A stretch of 64,000 bases of DNA from Nitrososphaerota archaeon (GTDB lineage Archaea; Thermoproteota; Nitrososphaeria; Nitrososphaerales; Nitrosopumilaceae): the NCBI GenBank assembly GCA_022573895.1, contig JACZTB010000003.1, forward strand, positions 1 to 64,000. The letters run 5' to 3'. Of the stretch, positions 33,190 to 42,390 are shown piece after piece. The notes under the pieces are model-generated. The model searched no databases. It saw only the letters and a list, made by a program, of their open reading frames with translations, and was not told the DNA's origin. Positions within the stretch are counted from its first letter, which is position 1; the number at the start of each line of letters is the position of its first letter. The position numbers were made by a program, and so were the translations under genes.

Positions 33190-34152
33190 TTATTTTCTAG
33201 ACTTAAAATGATTATGAACTTTAAATCCAATTAATGCAGGTGCTGCAATATACATTCCCAAGTTTAGTGCAATTACAGAAATTCCAAGTCCTAGAACTTC
33301 AACTTCTGAACCGTCTTCAGCCAATGTCATAATTGATAGTGTTGAAACCATTGGAGTGATAAAGACTCTTACAGCTTCTTGGAACATTGGGTTTTCCCTT
33401 TCCATATCAGCAATGATTGGTGAGAATGAATAGTACAATTGATTAAAGCCAGTCATAAATGCTGCGCCTGAATTAGTACTCATTACAGTATTATCTCTAA
33501 TTTCTCTGAGGAATTGAACTTGTGGTGCTAATTCAGTTCCATATGCTGCTGTTGCAATTAAACAACCTCCACCTTGTGCTTCTGGTTCATCAGTTTTAAT
33601 TACTTGGCAAATGCCATTTACTAATTCAGTTCCGGCTCCACATGTTGGTTCGGGTTCGGGTTCTGGTTCGGGTTCTGGTTCGGGTTCTGGTTCGGGTTCT
33701 GGTTCGGGTTCTGGTTCGGGTTCTACTAGTTCTGTTGTAATAACTGACTCTCCACCAACATAATCAATTGTAATTACATTTGTATTTCCGCCATATTTTG
33801 CTTCAATAACATAATCACCGTTTATTATCCATAGTGGACCACCAGCTACAAAATTAAATGCAAAAGAACCATCAGAATTTGGAATTAATTGTCCAATACC
33901 CACACGATTTTTTCCATCAGGAGTTATGATTGTATAAGTAAGTGCACCAGCAGTTTGTAATGAAGAATCAAAATCTTTAATATTTCCAGAGATGGTAACG
34001 ATACTACCATTTGCATAAATTGTCGTGTCAGACTCTAGAAATAATGGCGGAATGTTGTGTTCATCTGCAAAGACAGACCCATTTACACCATAAGATAGAA
34101 TTGAAATAGATAGCAATGCAAATGCTAGGAATCCCTTAAGCCTCATTTTCAT
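33190..34152 (-). CDS. Exported surface protein with Glu-Pro repeat and CFI-box-like C-terminal domain
   Basis: 320 residues. Signal peptide (to about residue 29, VFAD), one Ig-like module like those of the PEFG proteins (DTTIYANGSIVTISGNIKDF ... DGSFAFNFVAGGPLW), then 13 Glu-Pro pairs that form a stiff spacer, a CGAGTELVNGICQ loop, and a C-terminal GGGCLIATAAYGTELAPQVQ domain with membrane segments. The C-L-I-A-T-A-A-Y-G-x-E motif is that of the CFI-box C-terminal domain, another exported-protein anchor. The repeat spans 33647-33724. Confidence 0.8.
   Translation of the reverse strand: MKMRLKGFLAFALLSISILSYGVNGSVFADEHNIPPLFLESDTTIYANGSIVTISGNIKDFDSSLQTAGALTYTIITPDGKNRVGIGQLIPNSDGSFAFNFVAGGPLWIINGDYVIEAKYGGNTNVITIDYVGGESVITTELVEPEPEPEPEPEPEPEPEPEPEPEPEPTCGAGTELVNGICQVIKTDEPEAQGGGCLIATAAYGTELAPQVQFLREIRDNTVMSTNSGAAFMTGFNQLYYSFSPIIADMERENPMFQEAVRVFITPMVSTLSIMTLAEDGSEVEVLGLGISVIALNLGMYIAAPALIGFKVHNHFKSRK
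33647..33724 (-). repeat. Glu-Pro coding tandem repeat
   Basis: 78 bases of a 12-base unit (two alternating 6-base versions of Glu-Pro codons, GGTTCG and GGTTCT on the plus strand) encode 13 Glu-Pro pairs. Prone to change copy number by slippage. Confidence 0.9.
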
Positions 34153-34206
34153 TTTGAATCTGAGTTAAGAGTATTTATGTATTAATTGAAATAAAAATTG
34201 ACCAGA

Positions 34207-37200
34207 TTATATTCGAATTATGCCTTTTGTAATCAAATATTGAATTGACTTAACAAAGTCTTCATCAGAAATTAGATCGTCAGCCCACCATTTTGCATTA
34301 TTTTTAATCCAATCAGGAATTTTCTGTTCAGGGATTGAACTGCTTTCTGTAGGAGAAGTAATAATGAGACCTTTTTCAATTAGATATTCAATCCCGCTAA
34401 CAAATTTAGAGTCAGAAATTGAAGTTGAAGACCATTGTTTTGCATTGTTTTTAATCCAATAAGGGATTTCAGGATTAGAAACTACAAATGAAATTATCCC
34501 TACATGAGAAGTGTTGTATGATAATTCAATTTTATAAAGTCCGGATAACGAGTCTTCATTGATTGAGATAATAGATTTGTAACTTCCACTATTTGAAAGA
34601 TTAACTCCAAAATTTTGAGATTGTCCATCAGGATAAGTAATAATTACATTTAATGGTACTCCTCTTTTTTGATTTTTGATACTTCCTGAAAGTATAATTT
34701 CTTCAAATTTTCCTGATAGAGGTTTTACAATCTCATATGCACTTAGTTGTGGAAAACTGTAGAAAGAAGATGTGGATTCACTTCTCAGTAAGCTGAATAT
34801 GTTAGAATTACCAAAAGCATCCCTTGAATCATAATATTTTACATCAAGACTACCTCCAGCTGAAGAAATCAATTCAGTTCCAGACTTGTTACATATTGTT
34901 GTAGGAATTCTAATCACTCCTTCAAAAATTCCTGTACTAGGTCCAGTTTCAACAAGAGTAAATCCAGTAGCACCCAAACCTCCATGTTCAACTCCATCTA
35001 CAGTACAACGTTTGTAACGAATGTCTTTGAACAAAACTTCAAGTAAAATAACTCCATCTTTTCCAACAGTATCAATATTTTCAGAATTTGGATCATTGAT
35101 TACAAAATAGATATCAACTAAATCACTATTCAAATTAAGATCTGGATCATATAATGTAATTGTTACAGGTTGACCAAAACGATAAGATTGAGAGTTTGTT
35201 GATAAGATAGCAGAATTTGTGTTAATATCAGATTTCGTAGATATGGTTGTGAAAACTCCAACATCATCTAAATCAAAATAGGAAACAGATATTCCTTCAT
35301 CATCTACCAATCTATCTGTAACGATGAATTTGATTTGATCATCAATTGGATGTATGGTTTGAATAAATTGAGGATCTAAAATGTTTAGTTGATTTGCAAC
35401 CGAGTATTCTATAGTTCCATCAAAAATAGCAGAATTATCAGAAGTCTCTTCTAATTCAAAACGGTAAAGAGCATTATTCACATCATTTGAATTAATAATT
35501 CCAAATGAAAAGAAATCAAATATTATTGGTTGTGAATCAACTTCGCTTGAAATAGTTCCAGTACCAGTAGATTCAAAATTAATTACAAGATAAACAGTTC
35601 CACTTTTGCCAGAAATGGATTTGATATCAGCATCATCTAATTGGACAAAACCTTTTGGGGAGGACAAATCACCAGAAGTAATTATTGTTACAGATGAGTT
35701 TCCAAGAGAACCAAAGGAAAGTGTCATTGAAGTATCAGTAAAATCAGAGATATCAAGATCATTTGCAAAAGATCTCAAATCATAGTTTAGCCAATTGGTT
35801 CCATCAGAATTTGAAAGAGATGTATCAATGAAGAGTGACTGTAATTCTGAGGCTGAAATTCCTAGATTTAGGGAAATTTTTTCAAAATTACCATTAGAGA
35901 CGGTAGAGGTATCAATAATCAATCGTGCAGAATTTGGGTCAGGAGTAGAGGAATTTGCAGAATCACCAGAAGTTAATGAATCAGTAGATAAAGTAAAAAA
36001 ATCAACATCAAATGCGTTTTCAAGGGTAATAGGATTTCCAATCTTCAATGTTGGGAGAATTGAAGAATTTCTAAAGGCATCCAAGTCATCGCGTGATCCA
36101 GAATTAAAGTTCTGATCAGGATCAACTAGAACTATAGAAAATTTAGTTCCAGGTTTCAAAGACTGATTACCATTCCCTATTGTTAAAGTTGGATTTGTCA
36201 AGGAAAAAGTGGCTGTAGAGGAACCTGTAAGAACAGATATGGATTTTTTGTTATATTCAATAGAACCAATTTGACCTCTTGGAGCATTATCTAAAATTCC
36301 CAAAGTTGATTGGTCATTATGATCAGCGTTATCAAAGATACCTGAATTTGGACCGACCTCCACCAATGTAAGAATTTCTGAAAAAGTCTGACTGCCATCA
36401 GAAACACTGGTATCAGGTTGTTGTTTATTGAATTTTAATTCTATTACAGACCCCAAATTTACAGAAAGTTTTCCGTTATCTTCAAATCCCAAAGCAGAAA
36501 GATGTGGAATTAAATCTACTAAACCTGCTCCTCCGTTTGCTGAACTAGAACCAGAATTATCATAAGCTTGATAAAATGTAGATGGACTGGATCCAATATC
36601 AAATGTCCAAGAATCCTCATCAGTAGGATCTTGATTTAATTGAAAGTCATTTACAGTTAAAAAGACCTCTGCATTATTAGGATAAAGATCTCTATCGAGA
36701 TTCAAAGAAATATTTGGAATTTCATCATATTCAAGTGAAACTTGCTGTGATGGACCGCCAGGATTGTATTGAATTGTAACTGCATTAAAGGAATAAAGTT
36801 GGATTAATGGCCAAACATTTGAATCTAATCCAATTTGTCCAGTAGGAATATTGGAATTTGTGTTCATTGATTTTGCTTTTCTAACTACATTATTCAAATT
36901 TGTAGAACCTGTTGGAGAACCAGTACATTGACTAAATGAAGAATTACCATTAGTGAAACCTGCTAAACCAATAGATTGAGGCACTGCAAATCCATCAGTT
37001 TCAGAAAGAGAAATTCCAAAAACAGAAGATAATGTATCTCTACTACAGAAAACTCCAAAATCCAAGCCTTCTCCATCTAAACCAACTGTAGAATCTGCAA
37101 CCTTTGCCTTCTCAACATTTGCAAAATAAGCATACCAGTTACCATCTGTTGCCTGAACCATTCGTAATGATTTTCCATTTAGTGTGACATCAGGTTCGCC

Positions 37201-37401
37201 CTTTCCTTCACCAGTATCATGTAGATTTGGATCCCGAATAACTACTTCAATTACCATAGAACCTGAAAAATAATTGTTAAATTGGGAATTTTCAGCAGAG
37301 ACAAACAAGTTAGGATTACTTGAGGCCTCAGCATTAATCATAGGAATTAATGATATCATTGAGAAAATTGCCAGTAAATAAAAGAATTTTTCATCCAACA
37401 T
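34207..37401 (-). CDS. Large exported surface protein with repeated beta modules and IPxWIKNNAKWW tail
   Basis: 1064 residues. Signal peptide MLDEKFFYLLAIFSMISLIPMINAEA-like at the start, then about ten beta-rich segments in which the same motif recurs (VEVGPNSGIFDNADHND, LEETSDNSAIFDGTI, VETGPSTGIFEGVIRI), each with D-x-D-x-N or PD-L-N-type acidic loops that may bind calcium. A macroglobulin-like module follows (LSGKFEEIILSGSIKNQ ... GSYKSIISINEDSLSGLYKI). The C-terminus carries two copies of a 40-residue unit, IPYWIKNNAKQWSSTSISDS and IPDWIKNNAKWWADDLISDE, common in exported thaumarchaeal proteins. Size and repeats suggest a surface layer or adhesion role; no enzyme motif. Confidence 0.8.
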   Translation of the reverse strand: MLDEKFFYLLAIFSMISLIPMINAEASSNPNLFVSAENSQFNNYFSGSMVIEVVIRDPNLHDTGEGKGEPDVTLNGKSLRMVQATDGNWYAYFANVEKAKVADSTVGLDGEGLDFGVFCSRDTLSSVFGISLSETDGFAVPQSIGLAGFTNGNSSFSQCTGSPTGSTNLNNVVRKAKSMNTNSNIPTGQIGLDSNVWPLIQLYSFNAVTIQYNPGGPSQQVSLEYDEIPNISLNLDRDLYPNNAEVFLTVNDFQLNQDPTDEDSWTFDIGSSPSTFYQAYDNSGSSSANGGAGLVDLIPHLSALGFEDNGKLSVNLGSVIELKFNKQQPDTSVSDGSQTFSEILTLVEVGPNSGIFDNADHNDQSTLGILDNAPRGQIGSIEYNKKSISVLTGSSTATFSLTNPTLTIGNGNQSLKPGTKFSIVLVDPDQNFNSGSRDDLDAFRNSSILPTLKIGNPITLENAFDVDFFTLSTDSLTSGDSANSSTPDPNSARLIIDTSTVSNGNFEKISLNLGISASELQSLFIDTSLSNSDGTNWLNYDLRSFANDLDISDFTDTSMTLSFGSLGNSSVTIITSGDLSSPKGFVQLDDADIKSISGKSGTVYLVINFESTGTGTISSEVDSQPIIFDFFSFGIINSNDVNNALYRFELEETSDNSAIFDGTIEYSVANQLNILDPQFIQTIHPIDDQIKFIVTDRLVDDEGISVSYFDLDDVGVFTTISTKSDINTNSAILSTNSQSYRFGQPVTITLYDPDLNLNSDLVDIYFVINDPNSENIDTVGKDGVILLEVLFKDIRYKRCTVDGVEHGGLGATGFTLVETGPSTGIFEGVIRIPTTICNKSGTELISSAGGSLDVKYYDSRDAFGNSNIFSLLRSESTSSFYSFPQLSAYEIVKPLSGKFEEIILSGSIKNQKRGVPLNVIITYPDGQSQNFGVNLSNSGSYKSIISINEDSLSGLYKIELSYNTSHVGIISFVVSNPEIPYWIKNNAKQWSSTSISDSKFVSGIEYLIEKGLIITSPTESSSIPEQKIPDWIKNNAKWWADDLISDEDFVKSIQYLITKGIIRI

Positions 37402-37494
37402 CTAAAAATGTCGTTTAATCACAGATAACATTGTCGTAGCATTTCTTCTTGGAAACTTGTAATACATGATAAGAAATATCAAAAAATAAGAAAA

Positions 37495-38847
37495 ATGTTT
37501 GTTCAAAGAACCAAAGTTTTACAGATTTCACTTGTAGCTATTTTCTCGGCATTTTTAGTAGAATTAATTTTTGGTTTAATCTCAAACAGTCTTGCTCTCA
37601 TTACAGATAGTATTCATGCATTGTTAGACAGTGTAATTACTCTTGTTTTACTTTTGGCGACAAGATTGGCAATCAAACCTCCTGATGCAGAACATACCTA
37701 TGGACATGGAAAAATTGAATCATTAGGAGGATTGGTTGGAGGAATAGCAATTTTTCTGATTGCCTGTTTTTTCATTTATGAATCTATCAATAGATTACAA
37801 AGTCCACCACCAAGTATTCTACCAGGATTATTTGCAATAATTGGTGCACTATACACAATTGGAATTGATATTTTCAGAATAGTTCTGTTAAGAAAATCCA
37901 TAAAAAAAATTGGAGGTGTTACTCTCAAAGCAGATTTTTATCATGCATTTATGGATCTTGGTTCCACTATAATTGTAATTGTTGGAATAGTTTTGATATC
38001 GTATGGATTCTATTATGGAGATTTTGTTGCAGCGTTAATTTTAGGAGGATTGTTAGTAGTACTTAGCATAAAACTAATTTACAGAACTGCTCTTGATTTG
38101 ACAGACATTATATCACCCGAACTTGTAAAAAATGTCAGGGATATTGCAAAGTCAACAAAAGGAGTAATTGATGCAAATCCAATACTGATGAGAAGATCAG
38201 GTGATACATTTTTTGCAGATATAACGATCTCGTTAAGAGGAGATACTAGTTTTGACAAAGCACATGAAATTAGCAATAATGTTGAGAGAAATATAAAAAA
38301 CAAAATTTCAAATGCGGCAATTACAATCCATTTTGAACCAAATTGGAAAGATGTTCCACTAGATGCAAAAATATTAGATATCGCAAAAAGTGTTGATGGT
38401 GTAAAAGAAGTACATAGTGTTAGTACGCATAAAACCAAAGGCAAGACATATTCTGATTTACATGTAATGGTTAACAAAGAGATTAATCTATTATCAGCAC
38501 ATAAAATTTCTGAAATTATTGAGCAAAAAATTCAAAAAAATATATCTGAAATCAAACATGCTACAATTCATTTAGAGCCATTTGTGACAGTACCTAAGAA
38601 TTTTTATTTAGAAGATAAGATTGTGGAAGAAGAAATTAGGATAGTCTTAGAAAAATATCCAGAAATCAAAAAAATTGGTCGTATAGTGTCTCTGAATTTT
38701 GAGAACATTCTCAAGATAGACATAGATTGTTCATTTGACAAAGAATTATCAATTGAGAAAGTTCATGATTTAACATCAAAGATAGAACATGTCATTAGAG
38801 CAGAAATCAAAAATGCTGTAATAACAATCCATCCAGAACCAGACTAA
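37495..38847 (+). CDS. Cation diffusion facilitator transporter with three C-terminal domains
   Basis: 450 residues, much longer than the ~300 of usual CDF exporters. The membrane part (six segments) has DSIHALLDS in TM2, AEHTYGHGKIESL in the loop and KADFYHAFMDLGST in TM5, the zinc/iron/manganese-binding residues of the family. Then three successive ferredoxin-like cytoplasmic domains: residues ~205-285, ~290-365 (VDGVKEVHSVSTHKTKGKTYSD ... HLEP) and ~370-450 (IKKIGRIVSLNFENILKIDI ... IHPEPD). All three end on similar I-x-I-H-x-E-P strands. It exports divalent metal using the proton gradient. Confidence 0.92.
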   Translation: MFVQRTKVLQISLVAIFSAFLVELIFGLISNSLALITDSIHALLDSVITLVLLLATRLAIKPPDAEHTYGHGKIESLGGLVGGIAIFLIACFFIYESINRLQSPPPSILPGLFAIIGALYTIGIDIFRIVLLRKSIKKIGGVTLKADFYHAFMDLGSTIIVIVGIVLISYGFYYGDFVAALILGGLLVVLSIKLIYRTALDLTDIISPELVKNVRDIAKSTKGVIDANPILMRRSGDTFFADITISLRGDTSFDKAHEISNNVERNIKNKISNAAITIHFEPNWKDVPLDAKILDIAKSVDGVKEVHSVSTHKTKGKTYSDLHVMVNKEINLLSAHKISEIIEQKIQKNISEIKHATIHLEPFVTVPKNFYLEDKIVEEEIRIVLEKYPEIKKIGRIVSLNFENILKIDIDCSFDKELSIEKVHDLTSKIEHVIRAEIKNAVITIHPEPD

Positions 38848-40037
38848 ACCAAAATACTTGTGAGATACATAACTAACATTCCTGCTGCAAAGCCAGATAC
38901 TACTGCAGCGCTAGAGAGATTTTTGTCACCTTCTTCTCGTATCCATCGCAATATGGTGATTATTACTTGGAATATTGCACCTGCACCTACTGCAAGAAAA
39001 ATCACTGAAGTAAATGGAGAGTAAACAAACCCGCCTACCCATGCACCAAAAATAGCAGGAGAACCTGCAATTAATCCCAGTACTGCAAGCTTTCCTATCA
39101 ATGCTTTTCCTATCAATGCTTTTCCTCTGGACATTGGAGCTGCAATGGCAATGCCCTCAGTTGTATTGTGCAAAGCAAATCCAACTATCAGAAAGGTACT
39201 AAATGCAATTGAGCCAAGACCGACAGCTGCACCAATTGCAAGTCCTTCACCAAAATTATGCAGTCCAATACCGATTGAAATCATTAGTGCAATAGCTGTG
39301 GGTTTTGCAATTCTAGATGATGCTGCTCTTCGTATTAATTTTTCACTAGAATAGTATAGACCTAAAAATGACAATACTACAACTGTAGCTACTAATAATG
39401 CACCATTAAAACTGCCTGCAAGATTTTCTTCAGAAACATCTAGTGCCTCTTCAATAGAATCAATACCTAAGAATAGTAATAGCCCTGCAGTAAGTGCCAA
39501 AAAGAAATGGTATTTGTTTTTACTAATCTTTCGGATAAATGGAAGCCAAAGTAATCCAATCATTACAGGAATAATTCCAACGTAAGTGCCAATTATTGCA
39601 AAAAATCCAACAAGTTCAAGGCTAGGTTCTAATGCAGGAGCAGCAGCCTCTATCTCTTTTTCAAATCTTGTTCCATCCTCAATTGTTAATCCGATTCTGT
39701 AGGGTTCTGCTTCATTCCATGCAAATGGTATTCTTACCAAAGCTGTTTCGTATCGCTCTAGGAATCTATCAGGTTCAATGGCTGCGGGCTGAATTCTGTC
39801 ATTAATGTCTGCCATAACAATCTCTACAGGAATAGGACCAGTGTTTCTTACGGTTACACGTATCTCAGAATCTACAAAATCAACCTTTTCCATAGTTATC
39901 TCAGGTAATGGTACACCTAAATCTAAAAGATCAGAACCTGGACCAAAGATGTATGCTATCAAAAGTACGAGAAATGCAAATGGAATTATCCCACTTAGTA
40001 TAATCTTGCCCTTTGATGATTTGTTGTCAAGTTCCAT
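38844..40037 (-). CDS. ZIP-family metal transporter with N-terminal extracellular domain
   Basis: 397 residues. One N-terminal membrane segment and a ~110-residue extracytoplasmic beta domain (PEITMEKVDFVDSEIRVTVRN ...) precede the ZIP part of about eight segments. Metal-binding signatures are GLHNFGEGLAIGAAVGLGS and GFALHNTTEGIAIAAPMS, the H-N-x-x-E-G motifs of TM4 and TM5. It imports divalent metal. The start overlaps the end of the multicopper oxidase gene by 11 bases, suggesting a co-regulated metal pair. A 15-bp duplication (39091-39120) gives the loop ALIGKALIGK. Confidence 0.88.
   Translation of the reverse strand: MELDNKSSKGKIILSGIIPFAFLVLLIAYIFGPGSDLLDLGVPLPEITMEKVDFVDSEIRVTVRNTGPIPVEIVMADINDRIQPAAIEPDRFLERYETALVRIPFAWNEAEPYRIGLTIEDGTRFEKEIEAAAPALEPSLELVGFFAIIGTYVGIIPVMIGLLWLPFIRKISKNKYHFFLALTAGLLLFLGIDSIEEALDVSEENLAGSFNGALLVATVVVLSFLGLYYSSEKLIRRAASSRIAKPTAIALMISIGIGLHNFGEGLAIGAAVGLGSIAFSTFLIVGFALHNTTEGIAIAAPMSRGKALIGKALIGKLAVLGLIAGSPAIFGAWVGGFVYSPFTSVIFLAVGAGAIFQVIITILRWIREEGDKNLSSAAVVSGFAAGMLVMYLTSILV
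39091..39120 (-). repeat. In-frame 15-bp tandem duplication
   Basis: Two identical 15-base units encode IGKAL twice inside the cytoplasmic loop of the ZIP transporter; identical at every base, so probably recent. Confidence 0.85.
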
Positions 40038-41112
40038 ATTCTATTTCTAATTGTGATTTTTGATCAGGATTGTCATTAACCTGAAATATTCCAACCCAGC
40101 CCTTTTCTGAGAATTCTATCTTGTGAGCATGAAATAGATACTTTCCAGGATATTCATATTCAAATTCCATAATACCGCGTTCAGTTTGTGATAGAGTAAT
40201 CATATCAGTGTAAAATGACGGAACAAGACTAGTTCCAGTTGGATAGTAATAGAATAGATTGGCATGCAAGTGAAGGTTGTTTATTGGATCAAATTCAACC
40301 ATATTGACAACATAGATGCGAATTAATTCATTTGTGTTAATTTGGATTGGGTTGTTCTGGTAGTAAAATGGAATCGAGTTTGCAGCATAGAAATTATTTT
40401 CGGTATCAAAGTCAGTATCGAAACCATTTAGAACCATAACCATTTCATCTGCTGCAGGTCTGCCTTCTTTTGGATCAACTATGTAAACTCCATACATGCC
40501 ACGTACAATATGTTCTTCAACTGGCATAACATGGCAGTGATATGGGTGAACACCAACTGGTCCTGCTTCAAATTCATAAGTAAATCTACCACCTCCCTGT
40601 CCAACTATCTCAAATACTCCATCCATCTCTGCTGGATGGATTCCATGAAAGTGCATTGTGTGTGGTTTTGAACCGTTGTTGATGAAATTTATACGGACAA
40701 TGTCTCCTTCAGTAGCCCTTATTGTTGGACCTGGAACAGTACCGTTGAATGTCCATACATTGAAGAACACACCTGGTGAAACTTCCATAATTTTATCATC
40801 TTCGGCAATAATCGTAAATTCTCTTAGAGTTGTACCGTCAGGCAACTGTGAAACTTTTCCATAGTTAAATTCTCGTAAATATTCCATTGGATCAAATTCT
40901 ACAGTAGATTCAGTGTATTCAGGATTAAGTAATGTGCTGTATACAGGATCAATTATCTCGCCTGTTGTCTTTATGACACTGCCAGAATGTGTAACAAAGA
41001 CAGTATCTTCTTGCTGAGCAATAATATCTTCTGTAAATGTAAAGTAAAGTGCAGACATCACTATGATTACAGATATTGATGCGATCATAATTCTAGAATG
41101 AGATTTTTTCAT
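40027..41112 (-). CDS. Two-domain multicopper oxidase
   Basis: 361 residues, exported (hydrophobic segment about 8-26). Domain 1 holds HTMHFHG (H151, H154, H156) and HPYHCHVMPVEEHIVRGM (H192, C193, H194, H201, M206), a type 1 copper site plus trinuclear ligands. Domain 2 has NNLHLHANLF (H281, H283) and FHAHKIEFSEKG (H328, H330), but no Cys, so its type 1 copper is absent. This is the pattern of a two-domain MCO with blue copper in domain 1 only. Thaumarchaea have many such enzymes; oxidation of copper, nitrogen compounds or phenols is possible but not shown. Confidence 0.88.
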   Translation of the reverse strand: MKKSHSRIMIASISVIIVMSALYFTFTEDIIAQQEDTVFVTHSGSVIKTTGEIIDPVYSTLLNPEYTESTVEFDPMEYLREFNYGKVSQLPDGTTLREFTIIAEDDKIMEVSPGVFFNVWTFNGTVPGPTIRATEGDIVRINFINNGSKPHTMHFHGIHPAEMDGVFEIVGQGGGRFTYEFEAGPVGVHPYHCHVMPVEEHIVRGMYGVYIVDPKEGRPAADEMVMVLNGFDTDFDTENNFYAANSIPFYYQNNPIQINTNELIRIYVVNMVEFDPINNLHLHANLFYYYPTGTSLVPSFYTDMITLSQTERGIMEFEYEYPGKYLFHAHKIEFSEKGWVGIFQVNDNPDQKSQLEIEYGT

Positions 41113-41254
41113 TAGAGATATTTGAAAAACTTGTCAACTGCAATTTAAATTTACCCTAAGCTAATTTTTTTAGTATTGTCTAACTTTATTATACAAGATA
41201 TTTACAAATCTTTGAAAAAATTACGTTTAAACTAAAGAAAATCAGTCATTATTT

Positions 41255-41749
41255 GTGCAAAAATCAGGAATAATGATAATTGTTTCAGGTGTACTAATTC
41301 TCATAGGATTAATCTTGTTAGTTATAGGAAATCAAATTATCCTAGAAGGAGTTAGTCAGGGAAACGGGAAAGTGAGTTCAAGTCAAACACTTACAATTTC
41401 AGGTAATTTTGATTCACAAGAGTCGTCTATAGGAATTTTTGCAGTCCAAATAATGGAATTCAAAGACAACATATTTTTTGTAAAGGTATTAGACCCATTT
41501 GACAGTGAAATTATTTTTCAAACAATTAATGAAGAAACTGTTGAGAAAGAATTCGATGTTTTAGAGACTGGAACTTACAAACTAATTATTGAAAGTACTA
41601 GTAATGAAGAAACCATAGTGTTTGCAGCTATAGGACCACTTCCAGATACTGGGAAGAAGTTACTCGGTTTTATCTCAGTGTATGTACTTGTTATTGGAAT
41701 GGTAGGATTAATAGTAACAGGAATCTACGGAGTTAAAAATAGAAGATAG
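41255..41749 (+). CDS. Membrane protein with extracellular beta domain, unknown
   Basis: 164 residues, GTG start. One membrane helix at residues 6-26 and another near 133-157 flank a ~100-residue beta-rich extracytoplasmic domain (SSQTLTISGNFDSQESSIGI ...). No recognised family. Its stop abuts, without a spacer, the stop of the convergent winged-helix gene. Confidence 0.65.
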   Translation: MQKSGIMIIVSGVLILIGLILLVIGNQIILEGVSQGNGKVSSSQTLTISGNFDSQESSIGIFAVQIMEFKDNIFFVKVLDPFDSEIIFQTINEETVEKEFDVLETGTYKLIIESTSNEETIVFAAIGPLPDTGKKLLGFISVYVLVIGMVGLIVTGIYGVKNRR

Positions 41750-42061
41750 TCAATTTAGATAACTGTCCATTTCTTCAATACTGCTAATGGCAGCATCAAA
41801 GTTTTCACTATTTTCAACAATAGTACTAAGTTTGTCAGAATTGGCAACAAGTAAACATTTTTCATCATTAGAGTTTTTGAAAATAAACTCATGATCTATC
41901 AAATAAGAGAGTCTTTCAATAACCTCAGATTCAGAAATAGAAGCTTGTTGAGCTAAAAATGAGCATTCTTTTCCACCATCTTCTAGTTCTGCTAATATCA
42001 AAGATGTTACAGGATCAAACATGCAATCCACAACTTTTTCCCGATCAAATGTTTCATCCAT
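41750..42061 (-). CDS. ArsR-like winged-helix regulator
   Basis: 103 residues. The central segment (DPVTSLILAELEDGGKECSFLAQQASISESEVIERLSYLIDHEF) has the helix-turn-helix arrangement of small archaeal winged-helix regulators; the wing is IFKNSNDEKCLLVANSD. Three Cys could sense metal or redox. A TATA box at 42084-42095 on the minus strand lies 26 bases before the ATG, so it is probably leaderless. Target genes unknown; neighbours suggest metal or membrane functions. Confidence 0.7.
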   Translation of the reverse strand: MDETFDREKVVDCMFDPVTSLILAELEDGGKECSFLAQQASISESEVIERLSYLIDHEFIFKNSNDEKCLLVANSDKLSTIVENSENFDAAISSIEEMDSYLN

Positions 42062-42083
42062 ATCTTTAAAATAGAAAATTTGG

Positions 42084-42095
42084 AAATTTATAACT
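42084..42095 (-). promoter_or_regulatory. TATA box of the winged-helix gene
   Basis: AGTTATAAATTT on the minus strand, centre about 26-28 bases before the ATG at 42061. Confidence 0.6.
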
Positions 42096-42148
42096 TTTCA
42101 AATAGATCGTGCCCAATAAGATATTAGGAAAAAGATACTTGCAGAATC

Positions 42149-42301
42149 ATGCAAAAACTGTGTTGTAAAGATCCATCTGGGAAAGGAGAACACTGCTTTT
42201 GTATAGATATTGATGCCCAACGAGGAGTCAAAAAATGCTGTAAATGTAATCTGTGGAATGTTCAAGGCAATGACTGGACAGAGGATGAGGACTTTAGATA
42301 A
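42149..42301 (+). CDS. Cys-rich small protein (50 residues)
   Basis: ATG 42149 to TAA 42301: MQKLCCKDPSGKGEHCFCID ... KKCCKCNLWNVQGNDWTEDED. Seven Cys in a CC ... CxC ... CCxC arrangement form a probable metal site, and the acidic tail includes two Trp. No family recognised. It is in a gap that otherwise holds no gene, between the winged-helix regulator and rps13, and resembles the Cys-rich micro-protein at 6241-6345 only in composition. Confidence 0.6.
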   Translation: MQKLCCKDPSGKGEHCFCIDIDAQRGVKKCCKCNLWNVQGNDWTEDEDFR

Positions 42302-42390
42302 TTTAAATTGAAAAAGGTATGTTGCTGTGAGTAGAGACAAAAATCATCGGAAAAGAACATTTTGAAAGTGACCCAATTTGACGCCTAGCA

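Noticed and set aside
33647-33724. Short regular repeats resembling a CRISPR-like array
   Set aside because: No spacers; the unit is 12 bases and in frame, encoding Glu-Pro pairs.
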